Assembly: GCF_900176335.1 (NCBI RefSeq)
Contig: NZ_FWXW01000001.1
Span: 496,001-560,000, forward strand
Source: Papillibacter cinnamivorans DSM 12816
GTDB taxonomy: Bacteria > Bacillota > Clostridia > Oscillospirales > Oscillospiraceae
Length of the DNA stretch: 64,000 bases
Direction of reading: 5' to 3'
Shown here: piece after piece, positions 35,102 to 43,108 of the stretch
Numbering within the stretch: position 1 is the first letter of the stretch
How the letters are laid out: every line of letters starts with the position of its first letter
Notes under the pieces: generated by a model
Told to the model about the DNA's origin: nothing
What the model saw: only the letters and a program-made list of their open reading frames with translations
The model's database searches: none
Position numbers and translations under genes: made by a program

Positions 35102-35326
35102 GTAGCGGAAGGGTGCCCCAGGTAAAGCCCTTCCTGCCCTACCCGGTGCGTGACGGGTCTTTTTAAACCCACATTTCGTTATACGGGATGTCCTCCTCGC
35201 GGGACGGTTTGCAGGCCTCTCGGCTACGGCTGAATGTTGGAAGCAGTGAAATTCCGCGGAGACAACCCACCTGCTGTTCGGTGCAGGTTATAACTGGATT
35301 CGCACGGCCGGCGTGGGGCTTTTTTA
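35102..35326 (+). ncRNA. ssrS: 6S RNA-like non-coding RNA
   Basis: From the predicted start at about 35102 to a T6 run at 35321-35326, with no coding frame. The 5' end has a hairpin (GGAAGGG with CCCTTCC). A closing helix pairs GCCCTAC (35134-35140) with GTGGGGC (about 35314-35320), enclosing a long internally looped rod of about 185 bases with a terminal hairpin ACCTGC/GCAGGT. Size, closing helix and rod shape fit 6S RNA, which binds sigma-A polymerase by mimicking an open promoter. Phrases such as GCATTTCGTTATAC-like and GGTTATAACTGGATTCGCAC recall clostridial 6S sequences. Not confirmed by a covariance model. Confidence 0.6.
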
Positions 35327-35429
35327 AGAGTATATTGCCTTGCTTAGGGTCACGGGTGTGAAACCCTGCCCGGTTTTTGGCGCTCGGCGCGCCGGCGGCG
35401 GCGCTGATCCCTGGGTCGAACCGGGAAAG

Positions 35430-35453
35430 CGGCGGAAGTTTCCGTCGTTTTTT
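35430..35453 (+). terminator. Second terminator downstream of the 6S-like RNA
   Basis: An 8-bp stem (35430-35437 with 35440-35447) and six T residues. It may stop read-through from the 6S-like RNA, or end a separate short RNA (35327-35453), which folds with CCCGGTT pairing AACCGGG. Confidence 0.75.
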
Positions 35454-35729
35454 CTTTGCCCGAGGAGAATTTTCCTGCTGCGTTTCGGGCTTGCAACCCA
35501 AATCCCTTTCGGGTATAATACTCTCGTGTTGTAGATAAGTGTCCCGCCTCCGGTTCGGAGTCGGGGTGTCTGGTATGGTTTCTGTCGGCTATTTGCCGCT
35601 TTGTCCTTAGTAAAGCATCAGCGGCGCAGCGGCCGTGTTCGGCCGTTTATATCTATGAAACGTAAGGAATCAAAAACAGCGGGCATGGGCGGGGCGGCTC
35701 CGTCTGCATGTCCGGAAAAGCAGAGAGGA
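35454..35729 (+). promoter_or_regulatory. Promoter and leader of the parvulin gene
   Basis: TTGCAA (35491-35496), 17-base spacer, TATAAT (35514-35519): a near-consensus promoter. The leader is about 200 bases with a CTCCG/CGGAG hairpin and a GCGGC-rich hairpin before the gene. No known riboswitch recognised. Confidence 0.85.
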
Positions 35730-37331
35730 ATGAAGCGAGTGAGCGCGTCAAGAGAAAAGAAAAAGCGCCGCGAGAACCTTGCCCAGGGGCTGGAGCCAAA
35801 GCTGTCCAAACGGGAGCAGGATCTGAAAAAGGACCGGCACATGCGCAATATTATGCTCTCCGTGGTTATCGTGATTGCGGTTTTATTCGGGAGCCTGATT
35901 TTCTGGAACTCCGGCATCCTACAGGCCAGAGCGACCGCCGTCACCGTCGGGGACGAGAAGTTTACCGCCCCGGAATTCAATTTTTATTACTATTCCCTTT
36001 ATCACAACTATGTCAACACCTACGGGGATTATCTGAGCATGCTGGGTCTCGACACCAGCAAACCTCTGAACGAGCAGCAGTATTCCGACAGCCAGACCTG
36101 GGCCGACTACTTCCGTGAATCGGCGCTGTCCCAGATGCAGGAAACCATCGCCATGGCCAGAGAAGCCGAGAAGAACGGTTTTACTCTCTCGGAGGATGCG
36201 CAGTCGGAGATCGACAGCTATCTTCAGTCCATTGAAAGCTACTGTTCTTCCAAAGAAATCACCGTGGATTATTACTTTACCTCCACGTACGGCGATCATA
36301 TGACGCAGGACATTTTCGTCTCCCAACTCACCAATTCGTATCTGGCCAGCGAGTATACCGATTCCGTGGAAAATTCCTATGCCTATACGGACGACGACAT
36401 TACGGCGTACTATGAGAAAAATCCCGACGATTTCGACGTGGTGACATACAAGGCCTTTAAGTTTGACGGCTCCGTTCCCGAAGAAACGGCGGACACCGGC
36501 ACCGACACGGAAACCGAAACAAGTGTCTCCCCCACCGTTGCGCCCACCGAGGATCCGGCGGTGACCGCCGCCAAGGCGCAGGCGGCAATGGACGCGGCCA
36601 AGGCCTCCGCCGATGAAATGGCGGCGAAGCTGGAAGCGGGAGGATCCTTTACGGATCTTGCCACCGAATATACTCCCGCAGGCAGCGCCACCACCTCTCT
36701 TGTCACGGACAAGACGGATGCGGCCAAGACCAGCGTCAGCAGCGCCTATCAGGACTGGCTCTTCGACAGCACCCGGATATCGGGGGATATCACCGTGGCG
36801 GAGGATACCGACAACAGTGCGTATTACGTGGTCCTCTTCGAAAGCCGCGGACGCTTTGACTATAACACCGTAAATGTCCGGCACATCCTGATAAAGCCCG
36901 AAGTCAGCGATGGAGCGAGCGAGGCTACCGACGAGCAGAAAGCCGCGGCCAAGTCCAAGGCGGACGAGATCTATCAGACCTGGAAAGACGGGGATGCCAC
37001 CGAGTCCTCCTTTGCGGACCTGGCGAAGCAGTACTCCGAGGACACCGGCTCCAGCACAAACGGCGGGCTGTATGAAAATGTCTATAAGGGTCAGATGGTC
37101 ACCGCGTTCAACGACTGGATCTTCGACTCCTCCCGCAAGGCAGGGGATACCGGGATCGTGGAGTCCACCTACGGTTACCATGTGATGTACTTCTCCGGGT
37201 TCTCCAGGCCCTATTGGAAGATTCAGGTGGAAAATGCCATGCGCACCGCCGATTACAATAGCTGGCACGACGAGATGATCAAAGGGTACGATATCACAAC
37301 CAGCGCCCTGGGCATGAGCTTTGCGGCGTAA
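35730..37331 (+). CDS. Membrane-anchored parvulin-type peptidyl-prolyl isomerase
   Basis: About 533 residues. The start is uncertain: ATG at 35730 is adjacent to GAGAGGA, while GTG at 35739 is 9 bases from the same site. A basic stretch (KKKRRENLAQ) and one hydrophobic helix (near MLSVVIVIAVLFGSLIFW) anchor it outside. The SurA/PrsA-like N region follows. A disordered Thr/Glu/Pro linker (DTGTDTETETSVSPTV) leads to the PpiC domain (NVRHILIKP, LAKQYSEDTGSSTNGG, YGYHVMYF). Such foldases assist secreted proteins. No lipobox Cys, unlike PrsA, so it is held by the helix. Ends at a strong terminator. Confidence 0.9.
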   Translation: MKRVSASREKKKRRENLAQGLEPKLSKREQDLKKDRHMRNIMLSVVIVIAVLFGSLIFWNSGILQARATAVTVGDEKFTAPEFNFYYYSLYHNYVNTYGDYLSMLGLDTSKPLNEQQYSDSQTWADYFRESALSQMQETIAMAREAEKNGFTLSEDAQSEIDSYLQSIESYCSSKEITVDYYFTSTYGDHMTQDIFVSQLTNSYLASEYTDSVENSYAYTDDDITAYYEKNPDDFDVVTYKAFKFDGSVPEETADTGTDTETETSVSPTVAPTEDPAVTAAKAQAAMDAAKASADEMAAKLEAGGSFTDLATEYTPAGSATTSLVTDKTDAAKTSVSSAYQDWLFDSTRISGDITVAEDTDNSAYYVVLFESRGRFDYNTVNVRHILIKPEVSDGASEATDEQKAAAKSKADEIYQTWKDGDATESSFADLAKQYSEDTGSSTNGGLYENVYKGQMVTAFNDWIFDSSRKAGDTGIVESTYGYHVMYFSGFSRPYWKIQVENAMRTADYNSWHDEMIKGYDITTSALGMSFAA

Positions 37332-37349
37332 AGGCATAAAACGGATACT

Positions 37350-37387
37350 CCCCGGCGGCGGAACAGGTTCCGCCGCCGGGGTTTTTA
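37350..37387 (+). terminator. Intrinsic terminator of the parvulin gene
   Basis: A 14-bp stem (37350-37363 with 37368-37381) and loop CAGG, followed by TTTTTATT. Confidence 0.95.
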
Positions 37388-37421
37388 TTCCCGCATCCGC
37401 CTTTCGCCGGCAATCCCCTTT

Positions 37422-37580
37422 ATACTGATATGCGAAGGAAACGATGAAAATAAAAATCGAAAATGTTTTTCGTCCCGCAAGGCAGACGACGCCGGTGGGC
37501 TCTATGCCCGCCAAGGAGGATAACGACGCGGGGCGGAAACCAGGCCGATTTTTATCATTGAATTCATCCCATATCAGTAT
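37422..37580. repeat. Large imperfect inverted repeat (MITE-like)
   Basis: ATACTGATATG (37422-37432) is perfectly inverted at 37570-37580, and ATAAAAATCG (37450-37459) at 37546-37555, with further matching around CCCGC (37471-37478) and GCGGG (37528-37535). The two arms are thus roughly 55-base inverted copies around a 45-base centre. It lies between the parvulin terminator and the TSUP genes and contains no ORF. Confidence 0.75.
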
Positions 37581-37635
37581 GATTGCATAAAACGCTCCTT
37601 CTCCGCCGACACTACGGCCGGAGGAGGTTGAGCCG

Positions 37636-37995
37636 ATGCGGATATCCAGGACCGTAAAATGTGCCGTAAGCGGCGCCGTCTCCGGCCTTGCCAATGGCTT
37701 TTTCGGCGGCGGAGGCGGACTGCTCCTCGTTCCTCTGCTGATCCGGTGGGCCGGGCTGGAGGAAAGGCGCGCCTTTGCCACCTCCGTTCTCATCATCCTT
37801 CCCTTATGCGCGGTTTCCTCCGTTGTATACCTGCTGGGCACGGACCTGAGTCTTTTGCTTGCCCTTCCCTATCTGGTGGGAGGACTTCTGGGAGGACTCG
37901 CGGGCGGAAAACTCTTCAGGCGGGTCCCCGTACCCTGGCTCAGGCGCGCCTTTGCCCTGCTGATCCTCTACGGCGGGATCCGTTCTCTCTTATGA
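37636..37995 (+). CDS. TauE/SafE (TSUP) half-size transporter, first half
   Basis: 119 residues with a GGAGGAGG site. Four hydrophobic segments and the family motif GLANGFFGGGGGLLLVPLL near residue 18 (the repeated-glycine TSUP signature). TSUP proteins export or import sulfonates, sulfite or other organic anions and normally have two such four-helix repeats in one chain of about 250 residues. Here the chain ends after one repeat, and a second gene starts at the stop (ATGA overlap), so the two halves probably pair. Confidence 0.88.
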   Translation: MRISRTVKCAVSGAVSGLANGFFGGGGGLLLVPLLIRWAGLEERRAFATSVLIILPLCAVSSVVYLLGTDLSLLLALPYLVGGLLGGLAGGKLFRRVPVPWLRRAFALLILYGGIRSLL

Positions 37996-38369
37996 AGGAT
38001 GCGGCGGCTCTTCTGGCCGGCTTTCTGACCGGTATACTGTCCGGTTTCGGGATCGGCGGCGGAACTCTCCTGCTTTTATACATGACCTTGCTGGCAGGCG
38101 TCGAACAACAGCTGGCTCAGGGCATCAACCTTCTGTATTTTCTTCCGGCTTCCGCCGCCTCTTTATTGTCCCATGGGAAAAACGGATATCTGGATCGCGA
38201 AGCCGCTCTTCCTGCGGCAATAGCCGGCGCCGTATGCACCGCCCTGGCGGCCTGGGCGGCGGTTTCCATCGATGTCTCGCTGCTGCGCAGGCTTTTCGGC
38301 GTTTTTCTCATCTGCGTGGGACTGTGTGAACTTTTTAGGAAAAATGGAAAAAAGGACGGGAACGTTTAA
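37992..38369 (+). CDS. TauE/SafE (TSUP) half-size transporter, second half
   Basis: 125 residues starting MKDAAALLAGFLTGIL at an ATG that overlaps the previous stop by 4 bases. It repeats the TSUP motif: FLTGILSGFGIGGGTLLLLYM (core GFGIGGGTLL) and has four hydrophobic segments and the phrase QGINLLYFLPAS. Translational coupling guarantees equal synthesis, consistent with a heterodimer standing in for the usual single chain. The stop codon lies in the loop of a bidirectional terminator. Confidence 0.88.
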   Translation: MKDAAALLAGFLTGILSGFGIGGGTLLLLYMTLLAGVEQQLAQGINLLYFLPASAASLLSHGKNGYLDREAALPAAIAGAVCTALAAWAAVSIDVSLLRRLFGVFLICVGLCELFRKNGKKDGNV

Positions 38370-38384
38370 GCGTTCCCGTCCTTT
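38351..38384. terminator. Bidirectional terminator between convergent genes
   Basis: An 11-bp stem (38354-38364 with 38371-38381) with A run on the left and T run on the right. It ends the TSUP pair (+) and the first reductase paralog (-). Confidence 0.92.
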
Positions 38385-38405
38385 TTGTCGGTATATCGGT
38401 ATGGA

Positions 38406-39428
38406 TCAGTCTGCGGAATAAATGGATTTGAACATCTCGATGTTGGCGAAGGTATACTTGTACTTTCCGGCCTCGATGCCCTTCACGATCTCCACGACCT
38501 TGTCGTTTGCGGGGGTGGGCACGCCCACCTTCCTGCCGAAGTCGCACACAACGCCGTTGATGGCGTCGATTTCGCATTTGCGCCCCTTCTCCAGGTCCTG
38601 CAGCATGCTGGCCTTCAGCGCCCTGTGGGGTCCGAAGATCTTCGGATAGTACGCAAGCGTCCTGTCCCGCTCCTCCTTGTTTTCAAACACCAGAACCTTT
38701 TCCAGATCATACCCGGAAAACAGTTCCATTTTTACTCCGTTGGCGTGAGCCACGTGGATGACTTCGTTGGCGATGTATTGCACCACCCGGAGGGATCTGG
38801 GGTCGTCCATCACGTCGCCGAAGGTGCAGCCCAGCGCGGTGGACATCCCGCTGAAGGTGGAATTCGCCAGAAGCTTGGACCACCGGATGCCCATCAGATT
38901 GGTGAGGATGTTCACCGGGCACATAAGCTTCAGATAGGACTCGGCAAGCCTCACCTTGTCGGTAATCGGTCCGTCGATGGACCCCACGTCGAACTCCATG
39001 TGGTCGGGGTCGCTGGTGAGCTCCGACACGCCCGCGCCGATCCAGGTGGCGCCCCAGCCCACCGTGCAGCCCAGAGTCCTGTCCTTCCCCACCGCTTCCG
39101 CAACCGCGGGCTCCGGCAGGCCGTTTTGCAGCGTGCAGACCACGCTGTCCGGCCCCAGGTGGGGCAGCAGCTGTTTCAGGGCGGTCTCGTTATATGTCTG
39201 CTTGGTCATGTAGAACACCAGATCGTAGATGCCCTCCATCTGATCGGGTGTCAGAGCTTTGACCGGCACGTTGAACAGAACCTTGCCGATCACGGTGGCT
39301 CCCCGCTTGTTCAGTGCGTTTACATGCTCTTGGTTGACGTCGATAAGGTCAACCTGTTTTCCCGCCTTGGAGATATATGCTCCGAAAATTGTCCCCAGCG
39401 ATCCTACGCCCATGATTGCGACTCTCAT
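38406..39428 (-). CDS. Ketopantoate reductase (PanE/ApbA) family paralog 1
   Basis: 340 residues from the ATG at 39428 (MRVAIMGVGSLGTIFGAYIS) with GGGAGG. An NAD(P)-binding GVGSLG motif at residues 7-12, YDLVFYMTKQTYNETAL near residue 70, CTLQNGLPEP near residue 98, and the catalytic-lysine region GIRWSKLLANSTFSGMSTALG near residue 180 (short form WSKLLAN) place it in the 2-dehydropantoate 2-reductase family. Three such genes lie in tandem with most residues identical. The family also reduces other 2-keto or beta-keto acids, and the BKACE context suggests a substrate other than ketopantoate. It has its own sigma-A promoter (39569-39597). Confidence 0.9.
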   Translation of the reverse strand: MRVAIMGVGSLGTIFGAYISKAGKQVDLIDVNQEHVNALNKRGATVIGKVLFNVPVKALTPDQMEGIYDLVFYMTKQTYNETALKQLLPHLGPDSVVCTLQNGLPEPAVAEAVGKDRTLGCTVGWGATWIGAGVSELTSDPDHMEFDVGSIDGPITDKVRLAESYLKLMCPVNILTNLMGIRWSKLLANSTFSGMSTALGCTFGDVMDDPRSLRVVQYIANEVIHVAHANGVKMELFSGYDLEKVLVFENKEERDRTLAYYPKIFGPHRALKASMLQDLEKGRKCEIDAINGVVCDFGRKVGVPTPANDKVVEIVKGIEAGKYKYTFANIEMFKSIYSAD

Positions 39429-39568
39429 ACAAAATCCTCCCTTTATATTAAATAGAGTTCTGCTCTTTTCCGGGTGGAGTGACAGATCTGCTCTGCATTG
39501 CATGAAACGGGACGGAGCGTTCAGATTTTCGCGCGGTTTTTCTCTGATAGTTAAACTAATTTGCTTAT

Positions 39569-39597
39569 AGTATAACAATATACCCCCTGACAGGCAA
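39569..39597 (-). promoter_or_regulatory. Sigma-A promoter in front of reductase paralog 1
   Basis: Minus strand TTGCCT (39592-39597), 17-base spacer, TATACT (39569-39574). The -35 overlaps the foot of the hairpin 39595-39632. Confidence 0.8.
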
Positions 39598-39632
39598 CAC
39601 CGGGCGCGACTGAATCGTCGCGCCCGGTGTTG
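39595..39632 (-). terminator. Hairpin after reductase paralog 2
   Basis: A 16-bp perfect stem (39595-39610 with 39617-39632), 6-base loop. No T run follows on the minus strand; the next promoter begins at its foot. It may act as a weak terminator or insulator. Confidence 0.7.
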
Positions 39633-39656
39633 TAGTTGGAAAAAAGATGGGACCGA

Positions 39657-40676
39657 TTAGTCCATGGGAAGAACCGACTTGAACATCTCGATGTTGGAGA
39701 AGGTATACTTGTTTTTCCCGGCCTCGATGCCCTTGACGATCTCCACGACCTTGTCGTTTGCGGGGGTGGGCACGCCCACCTTCCGGCCGAAAGTGCACAC
39801 TACGCCGTTGATGGCGTCGATTTCGCACTTGCGTCCCTTTTCCAGGTCCTGCAGCATGCTGGCCTTCAGCAGTCTGTGGGGGCCAAAGAAATCGGGGTAG
39901 TACTTGACGGTAGCGTCCCGCTCTTTCTCGTTTTCAAACGCCAGAAGGTCCAGATTGTTTCCGGAAAACAGCTCAAGCTTCACGCCGTCGGCGTGGGCGA
40001 CGTGGATCACCTCATTGGCGATGTACTCAACGACACGCAGGGACCTGGGGTCGTCCATCACTTCGCCGAAGGTGCAGCCCAGTACGGTGGACATGCCGCT
40101 GAAGGTGGAGTTGACCAGAAGCTTGGACCATCTCACGCCGATGAGGTTGGTGAGTATGTGCGTGGGGCACATGAGCTGCAGGTACTCCTGAGCCAGCTTC
40201 ACTCCGTCGGTGATTTTACCGTCCAGGGAACCTACGTCGAACACCATATGGGCGGGATCGCTGGTGAGTTCCGATACGCCGGCGCCGATCCAGGTGGCGC
40301 CCCAGCCCACCGTGCAGCCGATGGTCCGCTCTTTACCCACAATTTCCGCCACCGCGGGTTCAGGCAAACCGTTCTGCAGGGTGCAGACGGTGCTGTTCGG
40401 TCCCAGATGGGGTTTCAGCTGGGCCAGGGCGGTCTCGTTGTAAGTCTGCTTGGTCATATAGAATACCAGATCATAGGTTCCCGTCATCTGATCGGGGGTC
40501 AGGGCCTTGACCGGAACATTGAATAAAACCTTGCCGATAACCGTCGCGCCGCGTTTGTTCAGTGCATCCACATGTTCCTTGTTGACGTCGATGAGATCGA
40601 TTTGTCTGCCCGCCTTGGAAATGTAAGCGCCGAGAATTGTCCCCAGTGATCCTACGCCCATGATTGCGACTCTCAT
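39657..40676 (-). CDS. Ketopantoate reductase (PanE/ApbA) family paralog 2
   Basis: 339 residues with AGGAGG before MRVAIMGVGSLGTILG. Very close to paralogs 1 and 3 through the NAD(P) domain, the CTLQNGLPEPAVAEIVGKE block and the catalytic-lysine region (VRWSKLLVNSTFSGM). Differences concentrate at about residues 230-275 (here GVKLELFSGNNLDLLAFENEKE), the part of the C-terminal helical domain that faces the substrate in this fold. This suggests shared catalysis with altered substrate choice. Its own sigma-A promoter is at 40789-40817. Confidence 0.9.
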   Translation of the reverse strand: MRVAIMGVGSLGTILGAYISKAGRQIDLIDVNKEHVDALNKRGATVIGKVLFNVPVKALTPDQMTGTYDLVFYMTKQTYNETALAQLKPHLGPNSTVCTLQNGLPEPAVAEIVGKERTIGCTVGWGATWIGAGVSELTSDPAHMVFDVGSLDGKITDGVKLAQEYLQLMCPTHILTNLIGVRWSKLLVNSTFSGMSTVLGCTFGEVMDDPRSLRVVEYIANEVIHVAHADGVKLELFSGNNLDLLAFENEKERDATVKYYPDFFGPHRLLKASMLQDLEKGRKCEIDAINGVVCTFGRKVGVPTPANDKVVEIVKGIEAGKNKYTFSNIEMFKSVLPMD

Positions 40677-40788
40677 ACTGAAACCTCCTGTATTTTAAAT
40701 TGAATTGCGCTCCGTGTTTTACTCTTGGAATGCCCTGCCGGCTCGGCATTTTAGCGGGAATTGAGCCTCTCTCCTGCATTCCTTTGGT

Positions 40789-40817
40789 ATTATAGCACTA
40801 AATTGGCCGATAAGCAA
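40789..40817 (-). promoter_or_regulatory. Sigma-A promoter in front of reductase paralog 2
   Basis: Minus strand TTGCTT (40812-40817), 17-base spacer, perfect TATAAT (40789-40794). As with paralog 1, its -35 abuts the foot of a hairpin. Confidence 0.85.
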
Positions 40818-40850
40818 CACCGGACGTAATCCAAAGATTACGTCCGGTGT
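40817..40850 (-). terminator. Hairpin after reductase paralog 3
   Basis: A 14-bp stem (40817-40830 with 40837-40850), 6-base loop, no T run on the minus strand (TTGCTTATC follows). Confidence 0.7.
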
Positions 40851-40879
40851 GATCGCTAAATATTCGTTAAATGGGTTCT

Positions 40880-41899
40880 TCAGTTCGGTACGACGGACTT
40901 GAACATCTCCAGGTTGGAGAAGACATACTTGTACTTGCCGGACTCGATGCCCTTGACAATCTCCACGACCTTGTCGTTGACGGGTGTCGGCACGCCGTGT
41001 TTCCGGCCGAAATCGCATACAACGCCGTTGATCGCGTCGATCTCGCACTTGCGTCCCTTTTCCAGATCCTGAAGCATGCTTGCCTTCAGAGCTCTGTGGG
41101 GGCCCCACATTTTCGGATAGACTGCGAGGGTCTTGTCTCTCTGCTCAACGGTATCAAATTCAAGCAGCCCGCCCAGATCGAACCCCATGATCGGTTCCAT
41201 CTTGACGCCGGAAGCTCTTGCAGTCTTGATGCTCTCATTGGCGATATACTGTACGCACCGGAGGGCAAACGGATCGTCCAGGACTTCGCCGAAAGTGCAT
41301 CCCAGAGCGGCTGACATTCCGCTGAAGGTGGCATTCGTGAGAAGCTTGGTCCATCTGACGCCCATCAGGTTGGTCAGAATCTTGGTCGGGCACATAAGCT
41401 CCAGATAAGACTGAGCCAGCTTTACCCCGTCGGTGACAGGTCCGTCGATGGATCCCACGTCGAACTCCATGTGATCGGGGTCGCTCGTCAGCTCGGAAAC
41501 GCCTGCGCCGATCCAGGTGGCGCCCCAGCCCACCGTGCAGCCGATGGTCCGCTCTTTGCCCACAATTTCCGCCACCGCGGGCTCAGGCAGGCCGTTCTGC
41601 AGGGTGCAGACCACGCTGTTCGGTCCCAGATGGGGCTTCAGCTGTGCCAGAGCGGTTTTGTTGTAGGTCTGCTTGGTCATATAGAACACCAGGTCATAGG
41701 TTCCCGTCATCTCATCGGGGGTCAGGGCCTTGACCGGAACGTTGAACAGGATTTTGCCGATAATCGTGGCTCCGCGCTTGTTCAGCGCGTCCACGTGCTC
41801 TTTATTGACGTCGATAAGGTCGATTTGCTTGCCAGCCTTGGAAATATACGCTCCAAGAATGGTTCCCAAGGATCCGACGCCCATAATCGCAACTCTCAT
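40880..41899 (-). CDS. Ketopantoate reductase (PanE/ApbA) family paralog 3
   Basis: 339 residues with GAGG before MRVAIMGVGSLGTILGAYIS. It is 20 bases after the BKACE gene with no hairpin between, so it shares the sigma-54 transcript. The GVGSLG motif, QNGLPEPAVAEIVGKERTIG and WTKLLTNATFSGMSAALG are conserved. It diverges most from paralogs 1 and 2 at residues 230-275 (KTARASGVKMEPIMGFDLGG). The pairing with BKACE suggests it makes or consumes the beta-keto acid used there. That role is inference. Confidence 0.9.
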   Translation of the reverse strand: MRVAIMGVGSLGTILGAYISKAGKQIDLIDVNKEHVDALNKRGATIIGKILFNVPVKALTPDEMTGTYDLVFYMTKQTYNKTALAQLKPHLGPNSVVCTLQNGLPEPAVAEIVGKERTIGCTVGWGATWIGAGVSELTSDPDHMEFDVGSIDGPVTDGVKLAQSYLELMCPTKILTNLMGVRWTKLLTNATFSGMSAALGCTFGEVLDDPFALRCVQYIANESIKTARASGVKMEPIMGFDLGGLLEFDTVEQRDKTLAVYPKMWGPHRALKASMLQDLEKGRKCEIDAINGVVCDFGRKHGVPTPVNDKVVEIVKGIESGKYKYVFSNLEMFKSVVPN

Positions 41900-41919
41900 G
41901 GTTTATGCCTCCAAATCAA

Positions 41920-42825
41920 TTACTTCTTGAGGATTTCCCGTGCCTCGTCCGGAGTGGCCGGCTCGAAGTCCAGTTCCTTCATGAGGCGGACCATCTTTTC
42001 CACCAGGTCCGCGTTGCTCTTGGCAGGGACGCCCTTTGCTACGTTCAGGTTGTCCTCCATGCCCACACGGACATGTCCGCCCAAAAACAGGTTCTGGATG
42101 CAGATGGGATATTCCTCTTTGCCGGCGCCGAAAGCGGACCACTCATAGCCGCCCACGCCGAACAGCCGGTCTGCCGTCATCTTCATGTGCTGCAGCTCAT
42201 AGGGATTGGCGGCGTTTGCGCCGTTGATGCCCAGGACAAACTGCAGATAGGGTCTTCCCTTGATGTAGCCCGTATCCTGCATGAACTTCACATTGTAGAG
42301 ATGACCTACGTCGTAGCATTCCAGCTCAGGCTTCGTGCCGTTTTCGTTCATGATCTCCAGCATTCTCTGCATGTCAGCAAAGGTGTTTTGGAAAATGAAA
42401 CCTTTGGTCGATTCCAGAACGGGCTTCTCCCACTCGTACTTCCAGTTCTTGATCTTGGCGGCAACCGGGAAAAGTCCCCAGTTGAAGGAGCCCGCGTTCA
42501 TGGATGCCAGTTCGGGCTTGAATTTCGGAATGACTGCGGCTCTCTGCTCCACGGTCATGCCCATGCCTCCGCCCGTCGTAAGGCAGATGATGACATCCTT
42601 GTTCTTTGCTCTGATTTTGCCTACGATTTCTTCAAACAGATCCAGGCTGGGGGAGGGTGCCCCGTTTTCCGGATTTCTGGCATGAATATGAACCGAGGCG
42701 GCTCCCGCATTGGCCGCGTCGATCGCGTTCTGTGCGATCTGATCCGGCGTGATGGGAAGGTAGGGCGACATGGATGGCGTGTGTATGGACCCTGTGATCG
42801 AACAGTTTACGATTCTTTTCGACAT
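41920..42825 (-). CDS. BKACE family beta-keto acid cleavage enzyme (DUF849)
   Basis: 301 residues. BKACE enzymes condense a beta-keto acid with acetyl-CoA and split the product into a new acyl-CoA plus acetoacetate; the first known member is 3-keto-5-aminohexanoate cleavage enzyme (Kce) of lysine fermentation. Signatures: GAASVHIHARNPENG near residue 40 with the metal-binding His pair, CLTTGGGMGMTVEQRAA near residue 80, NAGSFNWG near residue 110, and GGHVRVGMEDNLNV near residue 245. No other kam/kdd lysine-fermentation gene is nearby, so the substrate is open. It is the first gene behind a -24/-12 promoter. Confidence 0.92.
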   Translation of the reverse strand: MSKRIVNCSITGSIHTPSMSPYLPITPDQIAQNAIDAANAGAASVHIHARNPENGAPSPSLDLFEEIVGKIRAKNKDVIICLTTGGGMGMTVEQRAAVIPKFKPELASMNAGSFNWGLFPVAAKIKNWKYEWEKPVLESTKGFIFQNTFADMQRMLEIMNENGTKPELECYDVGHLYNVKFMQDTGYIKGRPYLQFVLGINGANAANPYELQHMKMTADRLFGVGGYEWSAFGAGKEEYPICIQNLFLGGHVRVGMEDNLNVAKGVPAKSNADLVEKMVRLMKELDFEPATPDEAREILKK

Positions 42826-42907
42826 TCAAAAACCCCTTTTCTTTTCAATTTGGTTCTGTTCCTGACATCTGACAATTTGACCTGACTCCGGGTCATTCAT
42901 AAATTAG

Positions 42908-42924
42908 AGCAATTTGAATGCCAA
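42908..42924 (-). promoter_or_regulatory. Sigma-54 (-24/-12) promoter of BKACE
   Basis: Minus strand TTGGCA-TTCAAA-TTGCT (42924 down to 42908). GG and GC are at the exact 10-base spacing of the consensus TGGCAC-N5-TTGCW. It lies 83 bases before the BKACE ATG and directly after the gene of a sigma-54 activator. Confidence 0.88.
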
Positions 42925-43108
42925 CCCTGTTCTCACTCCCCCTTCCTTTGGATGCGGAATCCGGAACCGTTGCGTTCTCATTGCTTTCGTTAATTGAAAC
43001 CGGAAATCAGGCAGCACGCTTTTTCCCGCGATATTTCGCTTTTGTATCCCGGGAGATCGTCATCAATGCATAAAATATTCCGTTTTGCATATTTTTCTTT
43101 TGGGTTTT
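42925..43108. promoter_or_regulatory. Presumed upstream activating region for the sigma-54 promoter
   Basis: About 185 bases between the -24 element and the activator stop, AT-rich and free of genes. It has an inverted repeat ATGCA (43066-43070) and TGCAT (43086-43090), each flanked by an A or T run, and two CCGGAA-type repeats near 42965-43005. These could bind the activator; none is a proven site. Confidence 0.45.

Noticed and set aside
35102-35453. tmRNA, RNase P RNA or SRP RNA
   Set aside because: No tag-peptide frame or tRNA-like ends, none of the RNase P conserved blocks, and no GGTCAGGTCCGGAAGG-like SRP core.
35919-37841. 640-codon open frame antisense to the parvulin gene
   Set aside because: Crosses a terminator and the inverted repeat, lacks a ribosome site and matches no family.
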